Shown: positions 9,248 through 17,800 of the stretch, piece by piece
Layout: each line of letters starts with the position of its first letter
How positions within the stretch are numbered: the first letter of the stretch is position 1
Assembly (NCBI RefSeq): GCF_044005705.1
Contig: NZ_JBIPKE010000020.1
Span: 124,001 to 188,000, forward strand
Direction: 5' to 3'
Source: Marinoscillum luteum
GTDB lineage: Bacteria > Bacteroidota > Bacteroidia > Cytophagales > Cyclobacteriaceae
DNA: 64,000 bases
Position numbers and translations under genes: made by a program
The notes under the pieces: generated by a model
What the model was told of the DNA's origin: nothing
Databases searched by the model: none
Seen by the model: only the letters and a program-made list of their open reading frames with translations

Positions 9248-12200
9248 TTGATTTTTTGTGTTGAGGTACTTCCGACAAAGGCCTGTCGTATTCATCACGG
9301 ATCATTTGACGACCATCCGCCAGACTTCCGAAAATGTAATAAAGGCCCGGGATAATGATTACCCCGAAAATGGTTCCCAGTAACATCCCGCCCAGGGCAG
9401 AGGATCCAATGGTGCGGTTGCCAATGGCTCCGGCTCCAGTAGCTATCACCAATGGAATCAATCCCGCAATAAAGGCAAATGAGGTCATCAAAATCGGTCT
9501 GAAACGGACCTTCGCACCTTCAATGGCCGCCTCAAAAATGGTGGCTCCATGTCGGTGCTTCTGCACGGCAAACTCCACGATCAGTACGGCATTTTTTCCC
9601 AGCAAACCTACCAGCATGATCAATCCGATCTGGGCATATATATCATTGTCAAGTCCCATCAGCTTCAGCATGAAAAAGGAACCAAACACCCCTACCGGAA
9701 GTGAAAAGATCACAGCCAGGGGCAGAATGAAACTTTCATATTGCGCTGCCAGCACCAGATAAACAAAGGCCAAAACGATAATGAAGATGTAAAGGGACTC
9801 ATTCCCCCTTCTGGCTTCATCGTATGAAAGTCCCTCCCAGGCAATGTCGTAGCCCTTAGGCAGGGTTTCGCTGGCCACTTCACGGATGGCCTGAATCCCC
9901 TCAGCAGTGGTATACCCCTTTGCGGGCAATCCACGGATAGCTGCCGAATTGTACATATTGTATCGGGTCACTTCATTGGGGCCCTGCTTCTTCTCTATTT
10001 TCATAAATGAAGAATAAGGCACCATCTCCCCATGATCATTCTTGACAAAGAGCTTCAGGATATCAGAAGGAAGTCTTCTGAATTCGGGAGCAGACTGGAC
10101 ATATACTTTGAAGAAACGTCCAAAACGAATAAACCCCTGCTCATAGGTACTGCCTATCAGGATGTTGAGGTTTTCCATGGCGCTCCCGATCGAAACCCCT
10201 TTTTGCATGGCTAGCTCATTGTCTATCACCAACTCATACTGAGGATAGTTCGCAGCGAAGAAGGTAAACAGACCGGTAAGCTCAGGTCGCTTGCTCAGAT
10301 CATCCATGAACTGCTTATTGATTTTATCAAACTCCTGATAGTCCGTATCGGTGGTTTTGTCCAACAATCGCATGGAGAACCCACCGGAAGATCCAAAACC
10401 AGGGATGGCCGGCGGCTCGAAGAACTCCACAATGGCCCCGAGGCCCTTCGATTTCTCCTCCAGCTCTTCCATGATTTCCGTCACGGAATGCTCACGTTCA
10501 GACCAGGTCTTCAGGTTAATCAGACAGGTACCTGCATTGGAGCCCCGCCCCTCGGTCATGATCTCATAGCCCGCCAAAGAAGACACGGACTCCACACCCT
10601 CTATTTCCTCACAAATTTTCTGGAGTTTCTGAGACACCTGATTGGTTCTTTCCAATGTAGCCCCGGGAGGGGTTTGGATAATGGCATAGATGGTGCCCTG
10701 ATCCTCACTCGGAATAAAACCAGCTGGCAGGATATGATTTTCAAAGAGGATTCCCAGACCAAAGACGAACAGGATCACGAAAGTGAGCGCCCTTTTATTC
10801 ACGATCACGCGCAGCAGACCTGTATACTTTCCGGTCAGCCTGTCAAACCCGCTATTAAACTTATCCAACACCTTGTTCAGTAGGTTTTTCTTACGCGGTT
10901 GTCCGTGGTTGTTTTTCAGCAGAATAGCACAGAGCACCGGTGTGAGGGTGAGCGCTACCAAGGCCGAAATCACGATGGAACTCGCCATGGTGATGGAGAA
11001 TTGTCGGTAAAAGGTACCCACGGGACCTGTCATGAAGGAAATAGGCAGGAACACTGATACCATCACCATGGTAATGGCGATGATGGCTCCGCTGATCTCC
11101 CCCATCACTTTCCTCACCGCATTGTACGGCGACAGGTTCTCTTCTTCCATTTTGGCATGGACGGCCTCCACCACCACAATGGCATCATCCACCACTATAC
11201 CAATGGCCAGTACCAGTGCAAAGAGCGTAACCAGGTTGATGGAAAGCCCAAACATCTGTATCACAAAGAAGGCTCCGATCAACGATACCGGAACGGCCAG
11301 AATCGGGATGAGGGTAGATCGCCAATCGCCGAGGAAGAGAAATACCACCAGGGCTACCAGCACAAATGCATCACGCAGCGTATGTGTCACCTGCTCGATA
11401 GAGGCATCCAGGAATTTAGAGACGTCATAGCTGATCTTGTAATCCATTCCGGGAGGAAAATCAGCCCTCATCTCTTCCAGCTTTGCTTTCACATCTTCAA
11501 TCACCTCACTGGCATTACTCCCGTAGTTTTGTTTCAATACAATGGCGGCCGAAGGATGACCATCCAGATTGGAGTAGATATCGAAAAACTCACTACCCAG
11601 CTCAGCCCAGCCTATGTCCTTTAGGTGAATGCTTTCGCCCTCTGCATTGGCACGAATAATGATTCCTTCGTACTCCTCGGGTTTATTGAATCGGCCCTTG
11701 TAAGTAAGCACATACTCCAGCGACTGAGCAGCAATACCGGAGCTCTGACCGATCCTTCCCGGGCGGCCAATGATACTCTGCTCACCCAGGGCTTCCATCA
11801 CTTCATCGATGGAAATATTGTAGGCCCGCATGCGATCCGGATTGAGCCAGATACGCATGGCATAGGTACGGCTACCCAATATCTGTGTCCTGGCCACCCC
11901 GCTGATCCTGTTGATTTCGGGGATCATTTTCACGTTGGCGTAGTTGTACAGAAACTTCTCATCCATGTCCTCGCCCTCACTATAGAGGTTGACATACATG
12001 AGCATACTGGGCTGGATAGGAGTGATAATGACGCCCTCTCGCTGTACCAGCTCCGGCAGCAGCGGCATCACCTGATCCACCCTGGTCTTCACCCTAATGA
12101 CGGCCTGGTTGGGATCCGTACCCGGTTCGAAAATGACACTAATGGTGGCCTCTCCTGCACTGGTAGCATCAGTGGCCATATACCTCATACCCTGCACACC

Positions 12201-12410
12201 GTTGATGGAGTTTTCCAGGGTGATCAGTGTAGACTTCACCAGCACATCGGCACTGGATCCGGGGTAAGCAATGAAAATACTTACGGTAGTCGGGGCAATT
12301 TGGGGAAATTGCGAAATAGGTAACTGTTTGATGGCCAGTGAACCTACAAAAACGATAATGACCGAAATGACAATGGCAAAAACCGGCCTATGTATGATTT
12401 GACTAAACAT
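9225..12410 (-). CDS. RND-family multidrug efflux pump (AcrB/MexB type)
   Basis: A 1061-residue proton-driven inner-membrane transporter of the hydrophobe/amphiphile efflux (HAE1) group. It starts with the standard first membrane helix (FSQIIHRPVFAIVISVIIVF). Two large periplasmic loops and two groups of membrane helices follow, including the helix with the proton-relay acidic pair (IGIVVDDAIVVVEAV) and the late helix GKNAVLIVEFA. The length is normal for the family. It lies between the adaptor gene (24-bp gap) and the TolC-like gene (overlap), so the three should be co-transcribed and form one complex. Likely substrates are drugs, detergents or dyes; the sequence does not say which. Confidence 0.97.
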   Translation of the reverse strand: MFSQIIHRPVFAIVISVIIVFVGSLAIKQLPISQFPQIAPTTVSIFIAYPGSSADVLVKSTLITLENSINGVQGMRYMATDATSAGEATISVIFEPGTDPNQAVIRVKTRVDQVMPLLPELVQREGVIITPIQPSMLMYVNLYSEGEDMDEKFLYNYANVKMIPEINRISGVARTQILGSRTYAMRIWLNPDRMRAYNISIDEVMEALGEQSIIGRPGRIGQSSGIAAQSLEYVLTYKGRFNKPEEYEGIIIRANAEGESIHLKDIGWAELGSEFFDIYSNLDGHPSAAIVLKQNYGSNASEVIEDVKAKLEEMRADFPPGMDYKISYDVSKFLDASIEQVTHTLRDAFVLVALVVFLFLGDWRSTLIPILAVPVSLIGAFFVIQMFGLSINLVTLFALVLAIGIVVDDAIVVVEAVHAKMEEENLSPYNAVRKVMGEISGAIIAITMVMVSVFLPISFMTGPVGTFYRQFSITMASSIVISALVALTLTPVLCAILLKNNHGQPRKKNLLNKVLDKFNSGFDRLTGKYTGLLRVIVNKRALTFVILFVFGLGILFENHILPAGFIPSEDQGTIYAIIQTPPGATLERTNQVSQKLQKICEEIEGVESVSSLAGYEIMTEGRGSNAGTCLINLKTWSEREHSVTEIMEELEEKSKGLGAIVEFFEPPAIPGFGSSGGFSMRLLDKTTDTDYQEFDKINKQFMDDLSKRPELTGLFTFFAANYPQYELVIDNELAMQKGVSIGSAMENLNILIGSTYEQGFIRFGRFFKVYVQSAPEFRRLPSDILKLFVKNDHGEMVPYSSFMKIEKKQGPNEVTRYNMYNSAAIRGLPAKGYTTAEGIQAIREVASETLPKGYDIAWEGLSYDEARRGNESLYIFIIVLAFVYLVLAAQYESFILPLAVIFSLPVGVFGSFFMLKLMGLDNDIYAQIGLIMLVGLLGKNAVLIVEFAVQKHRHGATIFEAAIEGAKVRFRPILMTSFAFIAGLIPLVIATGAGAIGNRTIGSSALGGMLLGTIFGVIIIPGLYYIFGSLADGRQMIRDEYDRPLSEVPQHKKSNENDHSA

Positions 12411-12434
12411 TTTCTCTGTTTTTTAGGTCTCCAA

Positions 12435-13517
12435 TTATTCAGAATACAGCTCCAAATTTGATATCACGGACAGGGGCTCCATGAAATCATAGCTGATCTC
12501 GTCGTTCTCCCTTACCAGACGCAGACCTTCCAGAAGTATCTTGTCGTTTTCATCCAGACCATCCTGGATCACATAGATGTGCGGCATCTCAGCCACAATA
12601 CTGATTGCTCTTGAGCGGATCTTATTTTCTTCATCCACCACAAAAACGTATCGTTTATCCAGGATCTCGAAAGTAGATTTCTGAGGGATCAGCAACGCCC
12701 CCTTGAGCGGGGTGGTCATGAGCACGTTGCCCGTTTCGCCATGTCGCAGCAGCCTTTTGGGGTTTGGGAAGGTAGCCCTGAAGGCAATGTTGCCTGTTTC
12801 GTTATTGAACTCCGCTTCAATGGTTTCTACCACTCCTTCGTGCGCAAACAGTTTGTTATTGGCCATCAGGAGCTTTACCACAGTCTTTTCGGTAGCCTTC
12901 ACATTGGATTCAAAATCGAGGTATTCAGCCTCCGGCACATTGAAATATACCCACATCGCACTGTTGTCGGAAATCTCTGTGAGCAGCTCTCCCTCATCCA
13001 CCAGACTACCCAGCCGCACATGAAACCGGTCCATGATGCCATCAAACGGGGCTCTGATTTGGGTGAAACTGAGGTGAACTTCCGCCAAAGCCACTTCAGC
13101 TTTCGCCTTCTCGAGTTTCGCTGCGGCCAGGGCCAGCTCATTGGGAGCCACTACATTGCTCTCTGCCAGCCGCTTGGTGTTTTGGTATTCTATTTCGATA
13201 AAACTGGCTTCAGCCTGTGCCTTTCTCAGCTCGGCCTCATATAGTCTGGGCATGATCTGAAACATTAGCTGGCCTTTTTTCACAAACTGCCCCTCATCAA
13301 CATAGATGTTTTGCAGGTAGCCTTTTTCCAAAGCCCGCAGCTCTATGTGCTGGATAGATCGGATCTGACATACGTAATCCTTGGTGATAGAGGTGTCCAT
13401 TCGGATAGGACTGGTGACCAAAAATTTAGTTTCCTCGTGGTGATGTTCTTTGTGCGATTCACAGCTTGTGTAGAGCAGTACTGTACAGAAGCTCATGAGA
13501 ATGAAAATTCGATTCAT
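12435..13517 (-). CDS. Periplasmic adaptor (membrane fusion) lipoprotein of the RND pump
   Basis: A HlyD/AcrA-family adaptor of about 360 residues that links the pump to the outer-membrane channel. From ATG 13517 it begins MNRIFILMSF and has the lipobox LLYTSC followed by ESHKEHHHEE, so it is a lipoprotein. A biotinyl-lipoyl-like domain follows (EKGYLQNIYVDEGQFVKKGQ, then the matching half IRAPFDGIMDRFHVRLGSLV), with an alpha-helical hairpin between the halves and a beta-barrel after them. Longer upstream starts lack a signal sequence and were rejected. The run of His and Glu after the lipid-modified Cys is unusual and might bind metal. First gene of the efflux operon proper. Confidence 0.94.
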   Translation of the reverse strand: MNRIFILMSFCTVLLYTSCESHKEHHHEETKFLVTSPIRMDTSITKDYVCQIRSIQHIELRALEKGYLQNIYVDEGQFVKKGQLMFQIMPRLYEAELRKAQAEASFIEIEYQNTKRLAESNVVAPNELALAAAKLEKAKAEVALAEVHLSFTQIRAPFDGIMDRFHVRLGSLVDEGELLTEISDNSAMWVYFNVPEAEYLDFESNVKATEKTVVKLLMANNKLFAHEGVVETIEAEFNNETGNIAFRATFPNPKRLLRHGETGNVLMTTPLKGALLIPQKSTFEILDKRYVFVVDEENKIRSRAISIVAEMPHIYVIQDGLDENDKILLEGLRLVRENDEISYDFMEPLSVISNLELYSE

Positions 13518-13669
13518 GTTAGTTTTTAACTTTTTTAAGAAGGTATTATTGATTCTTTGGACGGTGTAATAGATACAAGCACACATTTCATTTGGATGAA
13601 TCCAAAGAAGGCAAAGCATTGTAAGAAGTAACCGATGGGATTTTGGGTATTAGAAAACCCAAACAAGTA

Positions 13670-14086
13670 TTATATCCTGATCACGCAGAGCAGGATATTG
13701 AGCGACTCATAGGATGAGAAGAAGTTGAAATAGTTGCGAAGCGCCAGACTTTTCTTGAGATAGCGAAAATAGTCCCCGGGTAGCTGGGTGTAAAAATGGC
13801 TCGCATAATGGCTGTTGGGTCCGAGGTGTTTTCGGGAAGACGTCTTTTCATCCTCCTTTTCCTCATACTCCGCAGCATCCATAATAGCCACCTCTTTTTT
13901 GGTAGCAGATGTCGCAGGAGCAAAAACTAAACCCTGCTCGTGGTATGGGACGCCAAGTGTTTGGCTGTCAAACTCACTGAAACTTTCGTTGAAGGTATTG
14001 TCATCGATAGGTGTATACAGCTGACCATGGCCAATCAGCAGAAGGATACACAGAGATAGAAGATATTTGATCAATGTCTTTATCAT
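13670..14086 (-). CDS. Small exported protein of unknown function upstream of the efflux operon
   Basis: A 138-residue protein with an N-terminal hydrophobic segment (KYLLSLCILLLIG, residues 7-19) that could be a signal peptide or anchor, followed by a polar, acidic middle (EYEEKEDEKTSS). The tail is rich in aromatic residues (NYFNFFSSYESLN). I recognise no domain. It lies on the same strand about 150 bp before the adaptor gene, so it may share the efflux promoter region or have its own. The position suggests an accessory role linked to the pump, but that is inference only. Confidence 0.6.
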   Translation of the reverse strand: MIKTLIKYLLSLCILLLIGHGQLYTPIDDNTFNESFSEFDSQTLGVPYHEQGLVFAPATSATKKEVAIMDAAEYEEKEDEKTSSRKHLGPNSHYASHFYTQLPGDYFRYLKKSLALRNYFNFFSSYESLNILLCVIRI

Positions 14087-14447
14087 CGAAGCGGCAAAAG
14101 TACACCAAGATAACTATTCAGAATGCCTTTGCAAATTAAAATATTGTTATCAAACTGGCAAAGGTTGGTTTTGGTTGCACCAAAAGTGATAATTAGTTGA
14201 CCTATTTTCAATGCCTGCCCTGGCCTGCTACATCACTCCGGAGTATGGCCCATAAGCGAATACCACTGGCCAATTGGCACAAGGAATGATCACTTCTGAG
14301 TAGGCCGTCCCGCAAGCCGCATGGTAGTCCCTGGAGTTCCTCCGTCCGGCGTTACGTCATCCACACCCCCTTTTATCCTAAAGAAACCGTGTTTTTACCC
14401 TAAAGCTGCCTATGAATCACTCTACAGAAGGCTAAGAAAGAGTAAAA

Positions 14448-14525
14448 AGATACGTATTTTTTATTATTTAGATACATATCTTTTTTTAATAAGATAGGTA
14501 TCTTTTTTATTTTAGATACGTATCT
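14448..14525. promoter_or_regulatory. Array of four palindromes phased at 22 bp
   Basis: Four 12-bp near-perfect palindromes start at 14448, 14470, 14492 and 14514, exactly 22 bp apart: AGATACGTATTT, AGATACATATCT, AGATAGGTATCT and AGATACGTATCT. Each is separated by a 10-nt T-rich spacer. The spacing equals two turns of the helix, so bound dimers would line up on one face. The array ends 65 bp before the HU-like start codon, where an operator or upstream activating array would lie. The rest of the 460-bp gap (14087-14447) shows nothing I can name. Confidence 0.75.
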
Positions 14526-14590
14526 TTTTAGAAAGCAATAGCTTACCATTGGATAAAACATGGTATAAAACCAAACAACTTCTACCTATC

Positions 14591-14977
14591 ATGGCCATCA
14601 ACTATAAAGTAGTCAGCAAAAGACCCGCCGGTATAGCCGGGGATAAACCGACCAAATATTACCCTGTGCTCACCAAACGGAAGGTGGCCAACACCCGGAA
14701 GATTATAGACAGGATCAGCAAGAACTCCACCCTGAGTGGCGCCGATGTAGTGGCGGTCTTCGAAAGCCTCAGAGCCATCATCCCCGAGCTGCTGGGCAGT
14801 GGCATGAATGTGCGACTGGATGGTGTGGGGACATTTAGCATCCATGCCCGGAGCAAAGGCCAGGACACCCCAGAGGCGGTGACTTCCAGAGACATAGACA
14901 GTCTCAAGATCAGCTTCCTGCCGGATAAGGATGTAAAATCCATGCTGAAGACCATCGATTTTCAGAAAGTAAAATAG
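14591..14977 (+). CDS. DNABII (HU-like) DNA-binding protein, HU-HIG type
   Basis: A basic protein of about 128 residues of the HU/IHF superfamily, in the long form found in Bacteroidota. It has the N-terminal extension YYPVLTKRKVANTRKIIDRI, an HU-like helical pair (STLSGADVVAVFESLRAIIPELL), the VRLDGVGTFSIHARS beta arm base and a C-terminal tail. It would bend or coat DNA. Start: ATG 14591 gives MAINYKVV, a usual start for this group; an upstream in-frame TTG at 14549 is unlikely. The gene follows the 22-bp phased palindrome array and precedes a repeat-rich accessory stretch. Whether it controls its own promoter through the array is a testable guess. Confidence 0.88.
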   Translation: MAINYKVVSKRPAGIAGDKPTKYYPVLTKRKVANTRKIIDRISKNSTLSGADVVAVFESLRAIIPELLGSGMNVRLDGVGTFSIHARSKGQDTPEAVTSRDIDSLKISFLPDKDVKSMLKTIDFQKVK

Positions 14978-14992
14978 GGCTAAACAGTACCA

Positions 14993-15170
14993 TGAGCCCT
15001 ACCCCGTGCCGGGCGAGCTATTGCAAATGACGTGAAGAAATGCTAGTTTGTTGTACCAAACTGAAAGGCCTGCCCCGATGGTAACTGCATACTCCCGCTG
15101 GTAGCCCTAATCAGATAAATTAAACAGCATGTACACAGTAACAGCGGGTGGTTGTTATGATCAACTGCCG
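14993..15170 (+). repeat. ~175-bp direct repeat, copy 1
   Basis: Closely matches 17606-17778 over its whole length; shared blocks include tgagccctaccccgtgccgg, gtttgttgtaccaaactgaa and tacacagtaacagcgggtg. It sits between the HU-like gene and the next start codon (15203). The copies differ mainly at their 3' ends. Confidence 0.85.
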
Positions 15171-15202
15171 TATTTTTAAGCATATTCTCAACCCATAAAA
15201 TC

Positions 15203-16060
15203 ATGAAAAAAATATTACTTCTATCTACTCTTACATTACCATTGACCCTTTTTTCGCAAGATATTCCTTTAAGCTCAGGGAGTGCAATTGTCGGAGAGAA
15301 TGGGCCCACTCAACTGCTTTATTGGAATGGTACCGATGTATATTATGGTAGAAAGTTATCAGGTATGATTGGAGTTAATAGTCATAATTTTAGAATTGAT
15401 GGCAATACCAAATTAATGATAAATAATTTGGGGAATATTGGTATTGGAACTACTAGTCCTCAGTCTAGATTAGACATAATGTCAAGTGCAAGTGGTAAGT
15501 CATTAAGACTGATTGGTGATAATCTAGATATAGATTTTCATATAGGTCACAATGGAACGACGCATGGTTTTTACTGGCGCTATAAAGGAACTGGAGCTGG
15601 AAACTTAAATGACTTAGAATTATGGTCAAATAATCAATCCAATACGGATTTGATGGTATACAAAGTTCATCAAGACGGCAATATGTTTTTTAAGCAAAAA
15701 ATTGGAATCGGTACGGAAGATATTGGATCTCATCAAATGGCTGTTGAAGGTTCAATCGGTGCAAGAGAAATCAAAGTCGAAGCAACTGGATGGTCAGATT
15801 TTGTTTTTGAGAATGATTACGAACTCAGAACACTTGAAGAAGTCGAACAACACATAAAAAAACATGGCCATCTTCCTGAAATTCCGAGTGAAGCAGAAGT
15901 AACCGAGAACGGTATCAACCTTGGTAAGATGAATGTTAAACTTCTACAAAAGATTGAGGAGCTAACTCTTTACTTAATCGAACAAAACAAGCAAAATCAG
16001 GCTCAACAAGCTAGAATCGAACGGCTGGAGCAGAAAATATCTCGGCTTGAAAACGAATAA
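15203..16060 (+). CDS. Exported tail-fibre-like protein with C-terminal coiled coil
   Basis: A 285-residue protein with a clear signal peptide (MKKILLLSTLTLPLTLFSQ). The middle carries the pattern GNIGIGTTSPQSRLDI (with a weaker echo, KIGIGTEDIGS), typical of trimeric fibre-like beta-structures in Bacteroidota. The C terminus has the conserved stretch HLPEIPSEAEVTENGINLGK followed by about 40 residues of predicted coiled coil (KLLQKIEELTLYLIEQNK onwards). That layout resembles the chaperone-of-endosialidase/tail-fibre group, where the coiled coil trimerises. The function is probably surface attachment. The gene is A/T-rich and lies right after a ~175-bp repeat, so it looks like an accessory insert. 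Confidence 0.65.
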   Translation: MKKILLLSTLTLPLTLFSQDIPLSSGSAIVGENGPTQLLYWNGTDVYYGRKLSGMIGVNSHNFRIDGNTKLMINNLGNIGIGTTSPQSRLDIMSSASGKSLRLIGDNLDIDFHIGHNGTTHGFYWRYKGTGAGNLNDLELWSNNQSNTDLMVYKVHQDGNMFFKQKIGIGTEDIGSHQMAVEGSIGAREIKVEATGWSDFVFENDYELRTLEEVEQHIKKHGHLPEIPSEAEVTENGINLGKMNVKLLQKIEELTLYLIEQNKQNQAQQARIERLEQKISRLENE

Positions 16061-16080
16061 AAAAAGATCACAGCAGGCAC

Positions 16081-16229
16081 TCCGCCCTTATTGAGAGTTG
16101 TCTCCAGCCAGGTAGGTCATTCCGGCTGCAGTGTAGCGGAAGACCGGAATCTCTTTCGTTGGTTGAGATTCCGGTATTTTGAATCGCTTCGCTCCACAAA
16201 AATGGAATGACCGTAAATAAGACATGAGC
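16081..16229 (+). repeat. MITE-like element with nested inverted repeats, copy 1
   Basis: Outer inverted repeats ggtcattcc (16115-16123) and ggaatgacc (16204-16212) enclose an inner 11-bp stem accggaatctc (16143-16153) / gagattccggt (16165-16175). Copies lie at 17470-17605, 20084-20197 and 22058-22155, with a fragment at 21278-21315, all in the same direction. No coding capacity. Confidence 0.8.
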
Positions 16230-16248
16230 CAACCCGAAGCTTTAGAAG

Positions 16249-16938
16249 ATGATAGACAATGACATCAAGAGAATTTCAAGGTTAACAGCAATACTCACAC
16301 AACTACAGACTGTACGTTTATTAACTGCACCAAATCTTGCTGAAAAATTTGGTGTATGCATCCGAACCATCTATCGAGACATCAAAGCTCTGGAACAGGC
16401 AGGTGTACCAATCTTCACTGAAGAAGGCAAAGGATACAAACTAATGGAAGGATACAAAATACCTCCCGTCATGTTCACAGAGAATGAAGCCAATGCATTA
16501 ATCCTCGTAGAACAACTGGTGCTCAAAAACAAAGATGCTTCACTGGTTAAAGAGTACACAGAAGCTATTCAAAAGATTAAAGCCGTCCTCAAAAATGAGG
16601 TGAAGGACAAAGCCAATTTACTTTCAGACAGAACCCGAAACGAACTGAACCTAAACACGGAAAGAACGAGTAACAACCTCACCATCTTACAACATGCTCT
16701 GACAAATCACTGCTTGGTCAAAATCGACTATGTAAACGAAGCAAACAAGCAATCTCAAAGAATCATAGAACCTTTTGCCTTGCTAAGTACAGATAACTGG
16801 CTACTCATCGCCTGGTGTCAACAAAGAGAGGAATTCAGGTATTTCAGACTGGATCGGATCGCCAAAATGCAAGTGCTTTCGGAAAAGTTCACCCCTCATG
16901 ATATGACACTCCAGGAGTATTTTGATAAATACCATTAA
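16249..16938 (+). CDS. YafY-type transcriptional regulator (HTH plus WYL domain)
   Basis: A 229-residue regulator. Residues about 5-60 form an HTH of the DeoR/HTH_11 type (LTAPNLAEKFGVCIRTIYRD). Residues about 135-210 form a WYL domain, a ligand-sensing module, with the pattern VKIDYVNEANKQSQRIIEPF and a final LDRIAKMQVL. WYL proteins often control stress or defence genes and may bind nucleic acids or nucleotides. It is followed 70 bp later by a DUF1761 gene on the same strand, its most likely target or operon partner. Confidence 0.88.
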   Translation: MIDNDIKRISRLTAILTQLQTVRLLTAPNLAEKFGVCIRTIYRDIKALEQAGVPIFTEEGKGYKLMEGYKIPPVMFTENEANALILVEQLVLKNKDASLVKEYTEAIQKIKAVLKNEVKDKANLLSDRTRNELNLNTERTSNNLTILQHALTNHCLVKIDYVNEANKQSQRIIEPFALLSTDNWLLIAWCQQREEFRYFRLDRIAKMQVLSEKFTPHDMTLQEYFDKYH

Positions 16939-17009
16939 TTCCTAAACCACCCCTGACATAGGGCTGTCACATACGTCTTCTATGTTTGCTAAAACTAAAA
17001 AAAGACATG

Positions 17010-17423
17010 ATGGATTTATTTTCTTCCGTAAGCTGGCTATCTGTTGTAGCTGCTTTTGTTCCGTACTTTATGCTTGGTGGGCTTTGGTTTACCGTATTTT
17101 TCAAGAAACCTTACTCGATTTCTCTCGGCAAGGAGAACAACATGCCCGAGAAACCAGCTCCTATTTTCATCGTAGGACCTGCTCTATGCACATTGGTCAT
17201 TACCATTGCTTCAGCATTATTGATGTCAGCACTTCCTATCGATAGTTATGGTTCGGCTATGGCACTGGCTGTGCTTGTTGGGATTGGTTATTTGGTTGCC
17301 AACACAATGAACATCGCTATCAATCCCAACATCCCTAAGCCAATTATGTATGGTATCATAAGCAGCGCATATCATATGATTGGGATTCTGATCGTCTTTG
17401 TGATTCTTTTTGCTTTTAAATAA
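17010..17423 (+). CDS. DUF1761 integral membrane protein
   Basis: A small protein of about 137 residues with four predicted membrane segments (about WLSVVAAFVPYFMLGGLWF, IFIVGPALCTLVITIASAL, MALAVLVGIGYLVANTM and MIGILIVFVILFAFK). The pattern matches DUF1761, a family of unknown function. Start: ATG 17010 gives MDLFSSVSWL; starts at 16986 or 17007 add a few residues and are possible. It lies downstream of the WYL regulator on the same strand. Function unknown. Confidence 0.75.
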   Translation: MDLFSSVSWLSVVAAFVPYFMLGGLWFTVFFKKPYSISLGKENNMPEKPAPIFIVGPALCTLVITIASALLMSALPIDSYGSAMALAVLVGIGYLVANTMNIAINPNIPKPIMYGIISSAYHMIGILIVFVILFAFK

Positions 17424-17469
17424 TGGCATGTTGGACAAAAAACACAAGTGTCCTAAAAACCCATCAAAC

Positions 17470-17605
17470 TTCCGCCCTTAGAGTTGTCTCCAGCCAGGTA
17501 GGTCACTCCGTCTGAAGCGCAGCGGAAGGCCGGAATCTCTTTCGTTGGTTGAGATTCCGGTATTTTGATTCGCTCCTCAAAAACCGGATGACGGTAAATA
17601 AGACG
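17470..17605 (+). repeat. MITE-like element, copy 2
   Basis: Matches 16081-16229, including the lead-in gagttgtctccagccaggta and the inner ccggaatctc / gagattccgg stem, but its outer ends have drifted (gtcactccg / ccggatgac). It abuts the second ~175-bp repeat directly, so the two repeat families together fill the 377-bp gap before 17801. Confidence 0.75.
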
Positions 17606-17778
17606 TGAGCCCTACCCCGTGCCGGGCGAGCTATTGCAAATCACGTGAAGAAATACTAGTTTGTTGTACCAAACTGAAAGGCCTGCCCCGATGGTAACCG
17701 CTTACTCCTGCTGGTGGCCCAAGTCAGATAATTAAACTGCATATACACAGTAACAGCGGGTGATTGTTGATCAGTTGT
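17606..17778 (+). repeat. ~175-bp direct repeat, copy 2
   Basis: Copy of 14993-15170. It ends 22 bp before the start codon at 17801. The junction reads GTTAGGC (17777-17783), and its reverse complement GCCTAAC occurs 5 bp after the stop of that gene (19231-19237). Confidence 0.85.
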
Positions 17779-17800
17779 TAGGCTTCATATTTACTACCGC

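Noticed and set aside
14448..14525. Short CRISPR array
   Set aside because: The repeated units are 12-bp palindromes with near-identical 10-nt spacers; CRISPR repeats are longer and their spacers differ. No cas genes are present.
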